64,000 nucleotides of DNA from Karalla daura (GCA_029224185.1 CM055194.1:25864902-25928901), one strand, 5' to 3'. Counted from the stretch's first letter, positions 32,420-40,599 are shown. Notes: a model not told the origin generated them from the sequence alone. Numbers and translations: made by a program.

Positions 32420-32770
32420 TTAGTCCTGTAATCCAAGTGGGAATGCCCACATCAAAGCCTGGCTCCTTCCTAAGAGGAATTCCCCTCATACTTGGACATG
32501 CAAATGAGCGGGGCCTCCTCCAGGCCCCCACACCTGATTGAGGCGTGCGGCACCATTGCCAACGACGCGCCATGGGAATTACATACCAAGGGATGGCGTC
32601 CAATTGGACCAAACTCTCCCTAAGCAATTTGCTTTGGCTTTATTCACTGGCATAGTCAGGCATGGCAGCACTTCCTTTATTTCACGGCCATGCCGCAAGA
32701 TTTCTGGCTGGACCTCGCTTGGAAGCCACATTATGGCTGAGGAACGGAGGAAAAGAGGGATTTGGTGTTT
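32420..32770. other. candidate conserved non-coding element with POU octamer
   Basis: This is repeat-free DNA with ATGCAAAT at 32498-32505 (a perfect octamer site), GGGAATTACATACC, GTCCAATTGGACC (palindromic, about 32609-32621) and AAGCAATTTGCTTTGGC. No coding frame longer than about 80 codons exists. This is among the strongest enhancer-like stretches here, by inference. Confidence 0.35.
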
Positions 32771-33081
32771 GACAAAAGAATAGAGAGGGATCTGTGTCAG
32801 TGTCTCTGTGCCGTCAGGTTCTGGATGCTCTCACTTGTTGCCGGAGCTTATGGTGAGATGTTGGTGATTCTGCTCCTGAACCTGTTTCCACAGAGCGATC
32901 CGACAGAGACACCTGCATGTGTCCATGGGAGCTAACAGCGCTACGCTGAGTGATTAGTCTGATTCACTGAGAATGATCCAATGATCCTTTGGTGTCCATC
33001 GCCAACAGACCATCACACCGAGACACCCAGGTGAAAAAATGGAGGAAACAGTCAGGAGAGGAGATGTAGAATGATCCAGAC

Positions 33082-33440
33082 CAGGGGTTCTCAACTGCTC
33101 TCACATTTTCCTACCAAGCAAGTGTGTTTTTCCAGGTTTGATGGTTTCACGCTGTCATTTGCCAGCACGTCACCTCATCCAACACTCTGGGCTCTCTGGC
33201 CATTACTGCCCTCAGTGGATGAAGACCCACTCTGTAAATACCCCGGGTCACATTTATGCTTTTTTATTTAAGCCATCTTACTGTGTAACCATGGTTACCG
33301 CACCTGAACTCTGAATTGTGCTTTTCAAAATAAGTTATTTTTCAAAATAAAAGACCAAAATGTCCAACATCAGATTATTTACCTTTTTTAACCAGCTGTC
33401 CGTGACCCATCCAGAACGGGTCCAATGATCTAGAATACCA
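33082..33440 (+). mobile_element. possible decayed hAT (Charlie-like) fragment
   Basis: CAGGGGTTCTCAACT at 33082 matches the terminal pattern I associate with hAT-Charlie elements, and GTGACCCATCCAGAACGGGTCC near 33402 resembles their subterminal inverted motif. No matching 3' terminus (TTGAGAACCCCTG-like) and no target duplication are seen, and no transposase remains. Confidence 0.3.
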
Positions 33441-33465
33441 TGTTACTTCCTGTAATTAATCCATG

Positions 33466-33503
33466 TACCATAATAATTTCCCTTTAGGAAATAAAGTACT
33501 TAA
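33466..33503 (+). mobile_element. LINE/SINE 3'-tail-like fragment
   Basis: CATAATAATTTCCCTTTAGG and AAATAAAGTACTTAAC parallel the tail at 7631-7661, without a following array. Confidence 0.45.
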
Positions 33504-33692
33504 CATATCGTAACTGTTTGGAAGCAGGAAGCAGGACTGTGACTGATCTGTTATTTGTAATTGAACCTTTATTGAACCTTTATATAACCAGTGAACAACA
33601 CAGGTAAAATAATGCGGTTTTATGTAGTAATCAGGTCAATCAGAGCACAGGCGCTGTTCAACGGACTGTCAGCGAGAGAGGAAGGCGAGGTG

Positions 33693-33738
33693 AGAGGAGG
33701 TGGAAGGAGGTGGGAGGAGGTGGAAGGAGGTGGGGGGA
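33693..33738. repeat. (GGAGGTG)-type short minisatellite
   Basis: GGAGGTGGAAGGAGGTGGGA-like units repeat about six times just upstream of the CTCCT array. Confidence 0.8.
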
Positions 33739-33787
33739 CTGGATCAGTTTGAAGAGGAAGACCCTAACCCCCCCAAACTGCTCCCTG

Positions 33788-34094
33788 CCTCCTCTCCTCT
33801 TCTCCCCTCTCCTCTCCTCTCCTCTCCTCTCCTCTCCTCTCCCCTCCCCTCTCCTCTCCTCTCCTCCTCCCCTCTCCTCTCCTATCCTCCTCTCCTCTCC
33901 TCTCTCCTCCTCTCCTCTCCTCTCCTCTCTCCTCCCCTCCTCTCCTCTCCTCTCCTCTCCTCTCCTCTCCTCTCCTCCTCTCCTCCCCCTCTCCTCTCCT
34001 CTCCTCTCCTCCTCCCCTCTCCTCTCCTATCCTCCTCTCCTCTCCTCTCTCCTCCTCTCCTCTCCTCTCCTCTCCTCTCCTCTCCCCTCCCCTT
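33788..34094. repeat. (CTCCT)n pentanucleotide array, 5' arm
   Basis: About 300 bases of CTCCT/CTCTC units lie immediately upstream of the retrotransposon. A block of roughly 70-80 bases containing the rare variant CCTATCC (33881 and 34026) is present twice at a 145-base offset. Open frames through the array (Leu/Ser/Pro or Arg/Glu/Gly) are artefacts. Confidence 0.95.
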
Positions 34095-34194
34095 CCGGTT
34101 TGTGAGCGTGAGTGAGAGTGGTGGTGGCGGTGGACGTGTGAGTGGCGCGGGAGTTTTGAACTTTTTTCTGGTTTCTTCAAACTTTCTCTTGTGC

Positions 34195-34206
34195 ATGATC
34201 GGGTAA
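34195..34206 (+). CDS. 3-codon upstream ORF in the retrotransposon leader
   Basis: ATG ATC GGG TAA is the first ATG of the leader, 47 bases before the ORF1 ATG and in another frame. Such a minimal uORF permits reinitiation. It may be incidental. Confidence 0.35.
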   Translation: MIG

Positions 34207-34241
34207 GGTTTTTGACAAGTGTCGGGTGCTTTTCGGGGGGG

Positions 34242-35780
34242 ATGGCGTCCCCCGTGATGCCACCTCCGTCCCTCCGGCAGGGAGTGCGGATCGTCCCACC
34301 GGACGGCTCCGTCGGTGTGGAGGAGGTGTTGCTGTGTGTGGGTGAGCAGGTGGGACATGACAAACTGAGCTACGCTTCACGGATGAACAAAGCGGTGGTC
34401 GTCTTCCTGGAAAACGAGTCGCATGTCCACCGGCTGATAGAGAGCGGAGTATTCATCAGGGAGTCTTTTGTCCAGGTGTCCCCGCTGTCTGTCCCCTCCA
34501 CGCGGATCACCGTATCCGGTGTTCCGCCGTTCATCCCTAACGAGCTGTTAGAGAACGAGCTCCGGAGGTTCGGGAAGTTAGCCAGCGGATTTAAAGTCAT
34601 CAGTCTGGGATGTAAGGACCCCAAACTGAAGCATGTGCAGTCTCTGAGGAGACAGGTGTTCATGTTCCTGGACTCACCTGCTCAGACACTGGAGGTGTCT
34701 TTCAGAGTGAAGCACGGTGAGGGCTGCTACATGGTGTATGCTAGCTCCGGACACATGAAATGTTTTGAGTGTGGAGATGTGGGACATAAGCGGCTGGCAT
34801 GTCCGCACAAGCAGCGGGAGGAAGGGACCGCGGCGGCGGGTGCCGCGCCGGGCCCCGGGGGGGCGGCGGGGGCCGCTGCCCCCGGTCCTCCGGAGGCGGG
34901 GGCCGCTGCCCCCGGTCCTCCGGAGGCGGGGGCCGCTGCCCCCGGTCCTCCGGCGGCGGGGGCCGCTGCCCCCGGTCCTCCGGAGGCGGGGGCCGCTGCC
35001 CCCGGTCCTCCGGCGGCGGGGGCCGCTGCCCCCGGTCCTCCGGAGGCGGGGATCGCTGCCCCCGGTCCTCCGGCGGCGGGGATCGCTGCCCCCGGTCCTC
35101 CGGAGGCGGGGATCGCTGTCCCCGGTCCTCCGGCGGTGGGGATCGCTGTCCCCGGTCCTCCGGCGGCGGGGGCCGCTGCCCCCGGTCCTCCGGCGGCGGG
35201 GGTCGCTGCCCCGGGTCCCGCGGTGATGGATGCTGCGGCCCCTGTGCGCTTTGCGGCAGGCGGGGGCCCGGAGGTAGATTGCGGTGTTGTGGCCGCGGAT
35301 GATGGTGGCTCTAGGTCACAATGTGGAGGAGTCAGGGAGGAGCAGCAGCAGCTGATCACTGTAGAAACACCGAACAGCGTGAAGTCTGCAGCCGCTGAGG
35401 CGCAGTCACAGTCCGCAGGACAGGTGGAGGAAACAGCCTCCACCAGTGAACAGGTGATGGAGAACACTCAGCCATCAGGTGAGGAAGACATGTCGGAGGC
35501 AGAGTCAGACACTGTATCTGTTGGTGACCCTGCCAACAGGAACTCTGAGCTCTATTCTTTAGAGGAAATTAACAGATTCCTGGATGAAACGTTTAAAAAG
35601 TCTGTTAAAGTGAGTGACTACTTTGAGGACACTAACAAGTTCATTAGATCTGTGGCCATATTAAAAAGACTTGTGGGTTTTGACTTGCTGGATGAAAAGA
35701 AACGTTTCCGTCTTAAAAAGCACATAACAGCTCTGAGAAGAGCACAGAACAGTAGACCTGTTAGAAGAACTAGGAAGTGA
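34242..35780 (+). CDS. retrotransposon ORF1: zinc-knuckle RNA-binding protein
   Basis: The product is 512 residues if translation starts at the first in-frame ATG (34242), which has G at -3 and G at +4. The open frame reaches upstream to a GTG at 34191, but no earlier ATG is in frame. Residues ~20-165 form a globular N-terminal part with an RRM-like pattern (RITVSGVPPF, later RRQVFMFLD). A CCHC knuckle follows (C174, C177, H182, C187). Residues ~207-328 are an Ala/Pro/Gly tract of 11 full 10-residue units. An acidic linker and a charged C-terminal domain (LEEINRFLDETFKKSV onward, Lys/Arg-rich end) complete it. Role by family: it coats the element RNA as part of the retrotransposition particle. 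Its stop lies two bases before the ORF2 ATG. No damage is visible. Confidence 0.88.
   Translation: MASPVMPPPSLRQGVRIVPPDGSVGVEEVLLCVGEQVGHDKLSYASRMNKAVVVFLENESHVHRLIESGVFIRESFVQVSPLSVPSTRITVSGVPPFIPNELLENELRRFGKLASGFKVISLGCKDPKLKHVQSLRRQVFMFLDSPAQTLEVSFRVKHGEGCYMVYASSGHMKCFECGDVGHKRLACPHKQREEGTAAAGAAPGPGGAAGAAAPGPPEAGAAAPGPPEAGAAAPGPPAAGAAAPGPPEAGAAAPGPPAAGAAAPGPPEAGIAAPGPPAAGIAAPGPPEAGIAVPGPPAVGIAVPGPPAAGAAAPGPPAAGVAAPGPAVMDAAAPVRFAAGGGPEVDCGVVAADDGGSRSQCGGVREEQQQLITVETPNSVKSAAAEAQSQSAGQVEETASTSEQVMENTQPSGEEDMSEAESDTVSVGDPANRNSELYSLEEINRFLDETFKKSVKVSDYFEDTNKFIRSVAILKRLVGFDLLDEKKRFRLKKHITALRRAQNSRPVRRTRK
34866..35225 (+). repeat. 30-bp coding VNTR inside ORF1
   Basis: GC-rich 30-base units encode AAAPGPPEAG and variants (E/A at position 8 or 9, A/I/V at position 1). 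Eleven full units and one degenerate unit are present. Because 30 is a multiple of 3 and the unit is stop-free, the other two + frames and the - strand are open as well. Only the frame continuous with the knuckle is meaningful. Confidence 0.95.
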
Positions 35781-35782
35781 TC

Positions 35783-38700
35783 ATGCATCATCACAAGGTG
35801 TTTTCCTTTCTTCTCTGTTCTTTGCTTGTTCCAACTTGCCTGCTCCTCTTCTCTGACCTCTCCATGCCGAGCCTGAAAATAGGGTCTCTGAACATCAATG
35901 GGGGGAGAGACAGACACAAGAGGGCTCTAATTTCTGAGGTGTCTGCTCAAAAGAGGGCTGATGTGTTGTTTTTGCAGGAGACACACACTACTGCAGCAGA
36001 TGAGACAGATTGGGGCTTATGGTGGGAAGGTTCTCGCTTCCTTAGCCACGGCACTAACTTCAGTGCAGGAGTGGCAATCTTGTTTAAAGAAACAGCAAAT
36101 GCTTCCATTTTATCTTCTGCTGAGGTGGTGAAGGGGCGGTTACTGATTGTCAGAGCAGAGATAGAAGGTTCTGTGTTCTGCTTTGTAAACCTGTACGCCC
36201 CAAACCAGGGAAGAGAGAGAGTGGGATTTTTTAATTTGCTAAATAATGAACTGAAGAATTATCTCCAGGATCAGCTGATCATTGGTGGAGATTTTAACTG
36301 TACTTTGGATTTCACTGTAGACAGGACCAGTGAGGAACCACATCCACAGTCAAGCCAGAGCCTTAGTAACACCGTTATACATCTGGACTTATTAGACACC
36401 TGGAGAATCAAGCATCCACAGTCCAGACAGTACACATGGGTCAGGGTGAGCAATAACACAGTCAGTGCAGCCAGACTAGACAGGATCTACATCTCTAAAA
36501 GCCTCAGCTCCAGACTGGTGCAGAGTAGCATCAGCCCGGTTGGTTTTACTGATCACCACTTGGTCACTGCAGAGCTGATCACTACACCAGGTCAGAGGAT
36601 CAGATCCTACTGGTCTTTTAATAACAAACTCCTGCAGGACACTGTTTTTTGCCAGAACTTTGAACTTTTTTGGCAGCAGTGGAAACTCAGGAAAGTGGAT
36701 TTTAGTTCTTTGGCCATGTGGTGGGAGGTTGGAAAAGCACAGATCCGTGTTTTCTGCCAACAGTACACATCCCATTCCACTGCTAGGATCAAGGCAGCTG
36801 TCAAGGAACTGGAGGAGAGCATTAAGAGCATTGAGGAGGGCCTGCAGAGGAACAGAGATGCTGCTCTTGGTGATCTGCTCCAGGAGAAGAGGTTGGCTTT
36901 GAGCTCCTTCCTGCAGGAGAGAGTGAAGGGAGCTCTGGTCAGGTCTCGTTTCCTCCAGCTGAAGGACATGGATGGCCCGAGCTCTTTCTTTTTTAATCTG
37001 GAGAGGTCTGCAGCGCAGAGGAAGCAGATGGCCTGTCTGGAGCTTCCGGGGGGCAGAGTCACCACCTGTCCTGTGGAGATGAGGAGCCATGCGATGGAGT
37101 TTTATAGCAACCTCTTTGGGGCAGAGCAGTGCAGCATGGAATGCCGTGAGGAGCTTCTAGAGGAGCTTCCACAGCTCAGTCTGGAGGAGAAGGCGGCTCT
37201 AGACTGTGAGCTGTCTCTGGAGGAACTGACAGCTGCTGTCTTCCAGATGACGTCAGGACGGGCTCCAGGAATCGATGGTCTTTCCACAGATTTTTATAAA
37301 CGGTTCTGGAAGACTCTTGGTCCTGACCTCCATCTTGTGCTGCAGGAGAGCTACAGAACAGGATCCCTTCCTGTTTCCTGTCGGCGAGCAGTCCTTTCTC
37401 TGTTGCCTAAGAAAGGGAACCTGGCCTTACTGAAGAACTGGAGGCCGGTTGCCCTACTCTGCACGGATTACAAGGTTCTCTCCAGGGTTTTATCTAATAG
37501 ACTGAAAGACATTATTGGAATTATTATTCACTGTGATCAAACGTACTGTGTTCCAGACAGATCAATTATGGACAATATTTTCCTTGTGCGGGACATCATT
37601 GAAGTGTCTAAATATTGTAACGTTGATTTTGGTGTTGTTTCTCTGGACCAGGAGAAAGCTTTTGACAGGGTGGATCACTCTTATTTGTTTTCTGCACTTC
37701 GGGCGTTTGGTTTTGGTGATAGTTTTGTTGACTGGGTGAGGTTATTGTATAGGGGAGCACAGTGTATGGTGAAGATGGGGACTGGGCTGAGCCGACCAAT
37801 CTCTGTACAGCGAGGGATAAGGCAGGGCTGCCCACTGTCTGGGCAGCTGTACAGCTTAGCCTTTGAGCCTTTGCTGTGCAAGCTGAGGAGCCGGCTCAGG
37901 GGTCTTTCTCTGCCTGCATCCTTCGGTCTGGATCATCCACCTACTGTCTCTGCCTATGCAGATGACATCAACATCTTTGTTTCCAGTCAGGAGGATGTGA
38001 AATGTCTGCAGGACACTCTGTCACTGTATGAAAAGGCCTCCTCTGCTCGGGTCAACTGGGCAAAGAGTGAGGCTCTGTTAGTGGGGCAATGGAGGGGGAA
38101 GGTGGCACCTAGTCTGCCTGGAGGCCTTCAGTGGGGGAGAGAGGGATTGAAGGTTCTGGGAGTGTTTTTAGGGAACGAGGGCTTTCAAAAAAAGAACTGG
38201 GAGGGAGTGAAGGAGAAAGTGTGCGCTCGGTTGTCAAAATGGAAATGGTTGCTACCCCAGCTGTCCTATAGGGGAAGAGTTCTGGTTGCCAATAACCTGG
38301 TCGCCTCGGCTCTATGGCATAGGCTGATCGCTCTAACGCCACCTAGAGGCCTGGTGGAGGATGTCCAGAGAGCCATACTGGATTTTTTCTGGTCTGGGAA
38401 GCACTGGGTCCGGGCTGGGGTCCTTTACTTGCCTGTGGCTGAAGGGGGGCAAGGACTGATCAACATCCAGGCCAAAATTGCCTCTTTTAGACTACAGGCT
38501 GCAAAAAGACTGCTGTATGACTGTGGCCCTCGATGGTGTGACACAGCCCGGCTGCTGCTGAGGAAAGCTGGGAGACTGGGCTACGACAAACACCTTTTCC
38601 TCTTGCACCTCAAGGACATGGATTTAACAGGGTTGACGCCATTTTATAGCTCCGTGTTACAGGCCTGGCAGATCCTTGGTCCTGCTCGTCAGGGAGGGGA

Positions 38701-39760
38701 GATGCCAGGCATGTGGCTGTTTGAGGAGCCATTGTTTTTCAACAGCTTTTTATGGACTCAAACCCTGCAGTCTGCCAGTCTGCGAGTCAGCCTGAGAGAT
38801 GCTGGGTGCATCAAGCTCGGTCACCTGATGAGGATGACTGCAGGATCTGCAGACACTCTGAGGCAGAGGACCAACATCACCTCTGAAAGGCTGATCAGGA
38901 AGATGGTGGAGGAGGTCTGTGCCGCCCTGCCTGAAACCCACAGAGCATTTGTTGAAAACCAGGCTGCATGTGATCAGTGGAGTGAGGAGGGAGAATACAG
39001 TTTCCCCTCTCTGTCTATTGCCCCAGCTGTGGGGGAGTGGCAGGAGGTGGGGGGTAAGCTGCTGTCCTTCTCCACTCCTCACCTGGACAAATTTCACAAT
39101 GCGGGGAAAAAGGCTCTGTACCAGACCTGCGTGAAGGTCCTGAACCTGCGCTCCTTGGCTGGGACCAATGAGTCGAGGTGGACTGAGGTTTTTGGTCCAG
39201 ACGTTTCCCCGAAAGGCAGCTGGAGGTCCCTGTACAAGCTGCCTGTTGAAAAGCGGACAGCAGACCTCCAGTGGAGGATCGTACATGGGGCAATAGCTAC
39301 GAACAGGTACAGAGCGCACATGGATCCGGAGCTGGGGGAGGGGTGTGTGTTCTGTTCTCAGAGTGAAACTCTGGAACATTTATTTGTTCACTGTCCTCGG
39401 CTGGTGGCACTGTTTGAGCTTTTAAAAAGGTGGTGTCAGGGTCTTGGTGAGGATTTCTCTCATGATTTGTTTATTTTTGGTCCAAAATACAGTGTGAGGA
39501 ATAAATCTGTGCACACACTGATGAACTTTTTGTTTGGTTCTGCAAAGTTGTCCATCTGGCTGACCCGTAGGAACCGGACTCAGGGCGAGGGCAGGGTGGA
39601 GCTGCTGCCGGTCCTGGAGGGGCTGCTGAAGGCCCGACTGAGGCTGGAACATGCCTATTATCACATGTTGGAAAATGTTCAGACTTTCAGTCGCATCTGG
39701 GCTGTTGGGGGGGTGTTGTGCTCTGTGCGGGAAGATGGGGGGCTGGTTGTTCATTTTTGA
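35783..39760 (+). CDS. retrotransposon ORF2: AP-endonuclease and reverse transcriptase
   Basis: The product is 1325 residues from the ATG at 35783 (two bases after the ORF1 stop). An ATG at 35864, just before the conserved PSLKIGSLNING, is an alternative start that would drop a hydrophobic 27-residue leader. Endonuclease (~29-265): N37 in LNING, E66 in LQET, Y138 in LYAPN, D170/N172 in GDFN, and D257/H258 in FTDHH (Thr where SDH is usual). Reverse transcriptase (~480-770): APGIDG near 494, D622 in SLDQEKAFD, RQGCPL near 680, and AYADD with catalytic D727 and D728. C-terminal CCHC knuckle: C1188, C1191, H1199, C1204. Role by family: it nicks the target DNA and primes cDNA synthesis on the element RNA (target-primed reverse transcription). 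All key residues are intact. Confidence 0.92.
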   Translation: MHHHKVFSFLLCSLLVPTCLLLFSDLSMPSLKIGSLNINGGRDRHKRALISEVSAQKRADVLFLQETHTTAADETDWGLWWEGSRFLSHGTNFSAGVAILFKETANASILSSAEVVKGRLLIVRAEIEGSVFCFVNLYAPNQGRERVGFFNLLNNELKNYLQDQLIIGGDFNCTLDFTVDRTSEEPHPQSSQSLSNTVIHLDLLDTWRIKHPQSRQYTWVRVSNNTVSAARLDRIYISKSLSSRLVQSSISPVGFTDHHLVTAELITTPGQRIRSYWSFNNKLLQDTVFCQNFELFWQQWKLRKVDFSSLAMWWEVGKAQIRVFCQQYTSHSTARIKAAVKELEESIKSIEEGLQRNRDAALGDLLQEKRLALSSFLQERVKGALVRSRFLQLKDMDGPSSFFFNLERSAAQRKQMACLELPGGRVTTCPVEMRSHAMEFYSNLFGAEQCSMECREELLEELPQLSLEEKAALDCELSLEELTAAVFQMTSGRAPGIDGLSTDFYKRFWKTLGPDLHLVLQESYRTGSLPVSCRRAVLSLLPKKGNLALLKNWRPVALLCTDYKVLSRVLSNRLKDIIGIIIHCDQTYCVPDRSIMDNIFLVRDIIEVSKYCNVDFGVVSLDQEKAFDRVDHSYLFSALRAFGFGDSFVDWVRLLYRGAQCMVKMGTGLSRPISVQRGIRQGCPLSGQLYSLAFEPLLCKLRSRLRGLSLPASFGLDHPPTVSAYADDINIFVSSQEDVKCLQDTLSLYEKASSARVNWAKSEALLVGQWRGKVAPSLPGGLQWGREGLKVLGVFLGNEGFQKKNWEGVKEKVCARLSKWKWLLPQLSYRGRVLVANNLVASALWHRLIALTPPRGLVEDVQRAILDFFWSGKHWVRAGVLYLPVAEGGQGLINIQAKIASFRLQAAKRLLYDCGPRWCDTARLLLRKAGRLGYDKHLFLLHLKDMDLTGLTPFYSSVLQAWQILGPARQGGEMPGMWLFEEPLFFNSFLWTQTLQSASLRVSLRDAGCIKLGHLMRMTAGSADTLRQRTNITSERLIRKMVEEVCAALPETHRAFVENQAACDQWSEEGEYSFPSLSIAPAVGEWQEVGGKLLSFSTPHLDKFHNAGKKALYQTCVKVLNLRSLAGTNESRWTEVFGPDVSPKGSWRSLYKLPVEKRTADLQWRIVHGAIATNRYRAHMDPELGEGCVFCSQSETLEHLFVHCPRLVALFELLKRWCQGLGEDFSHDLFIFGPKYSVRNKSVHTLMNFLFGSAKLSIWLTRRNRTQGEGRVELLPVLEGLLKARLRLEHAYYHMLENVQTFSRIWAVGGVLCSVREDGGLVVHF

Positions 39761-39853
39761 GTTTCAGGGTTTTTGTTTTTCTGTTTTTGTTTCTCTTGGT
39801 TGTGTTCTGAAGTGATCCTCTTGATTTGATGGAGTTTCTGTGTTAGATTGGTT

Positions 39854-39859
39854 AATAAA
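39854..39859 (+). promoter_or_regulatory. AATAAA polyadenylation signal of the retrotransposon
   Basis: AATAAA lies 21 bases before the end of the element, a normal distance for cleavage near the junction with the array. Confidence 0.6.
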
Positions 39860-39880
39860 AGGAATTTGAAAACCAAAACC

Positions 39881-40240
39881 TCTCCTCTCCTCTCCTCTCC
39901 TCTCCTCTCCTCTCCTCTCCTCCTTTTCCCCTCTCCTCTCCTCTCCTCCTCTCTCCTCTCCTCTCCTCTCCTCTCCTCCCCTCCCCTCTCCTCTCCTCTC
40001 CTCTCCTCTCCTCTCCTCTCCTCTCCTCTCCTCTCGCCTCCTCTCTCCTCTCCTCTCCTCTCCTCTCCTCCCCTCCCCTCTCCTCTCCTCTCCTCCTCTC
40101 TCCTCTCCTCTCCTCTCCTCTCCTCCCCTCCCCTCTCCTCTCCTCTCCTCTCCTCTCCTCTCCTCTCCTCTCCCCTCCCCTCTCCTCCCCTCCTCTCCTC
40201 TCCTCTCCTCTCCTCTCCTCTCCTCCTTTCCTCTCCTCTC
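39881..40240. repeat. (CTCCT)n pentanucleotide array, 3' arm
   Basis: About 360 bases of TCTCC units follow the element. A block with CCTCCTCTCTCC and CCTCCCCTCCCC variants recurs about three times (near 39946, 40037, 40092), showing block duplication. The unit and strand match the 5' arm, so the two arms were probably one array before insertion. Confidence 0.95.
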
Positions 40241-40599
40241 ATTTGATGAACTTCATGTTTTCACATCCTCTCTGTTCAGCAGCTCTGAACTGGTCCAGAA
40301 GGTTCTCTGTGTTTTTTTCTCCATTAATGTGAAATTCACTCCTGTTTTTGAATTTCACAGCCAACAACAACAACTTTCATCATGAAAACTAATTATTTGC
40401 TCACCTTCCGTGTGCCCTTGCTGGTTTGATCTCTGGGCTGAGTTTCTCTGCAGCCGCCACCGGAGTTTTATTACGTTGCCTGTGTACCTCGCCACAACAG
40501 GTAAACTGAGAGAGGACAGTGGTAGAAGAATGAAGGAGAGGGAGAGACATGGGAATAAAAAGATAAACAGTTTGACCTTCTGTTTCTGCCAATTTCCAG
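40241..40599. other. gene-free stretch
   Basis: This is single-copy DNA without an assignable feature. Confidence 0.35.

Larger units (their letters stand above)
34095..39880 (+). mobile_element. full-length Tx1/L1-like non-LTR retrotransposon in a (CTCCT)n target
   Basis: The element is about 5.79 kb: a ~147-base leader, ORF1, ORF2 and a 120-base 3' UTR. Both ORFs are open from end to end with no frameshift or stop. The 5' edge is at the CCGGTTTGTG that follows the array. The 3' edge is AACCAAAACC, joined directly to TCTCC units. There are no LTRs and no poly(A). The two-ORF layout, the AP-endonuclease, the RT type and the CCHC knuckles place it in the L1 superfamily, most likely the Tx1 clade. 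Family knowledge (from memory): several Tx1-clade families insert into defined targets including microsatellites. Any target-site duplication is masked by the array. Confidence 0.9.

Noticed and set aside
33700..34363. Leu/Ser/Pro and Arg/Glu/Gly frames of 130-200 codons
   Set aside because: They are translations of the CTCCT array in different frames.
34727..35467. 246-codon antisense and 153/167-codon alternative frames over ORF1
   Set aside because: The 30-bp GC-rich VNTR is open in every frame. Only the frame continuous with the zinc knuckle and C-terminal domain is meaningful.
36476..37090. 204-codon antisense frame within ORF2, and similar at 38750-39379
   Set aside because: These are shadows of the ORF2 coding sequence without recognisable motifs.
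34095..39880. Retrovirus or LTR retrotransposon
   Set aside because: There are no LTRs, no protease, no integrase and no RNase H/envelope pattern. The AP-endonuclease and two-ORF layout are of the non-LTR type.
39751..40246. 163-codon Arg/Glu/Gly frame and 132-codon Leu/Ser frame
   Set aside because: Same cause in the 3' arm of the array.
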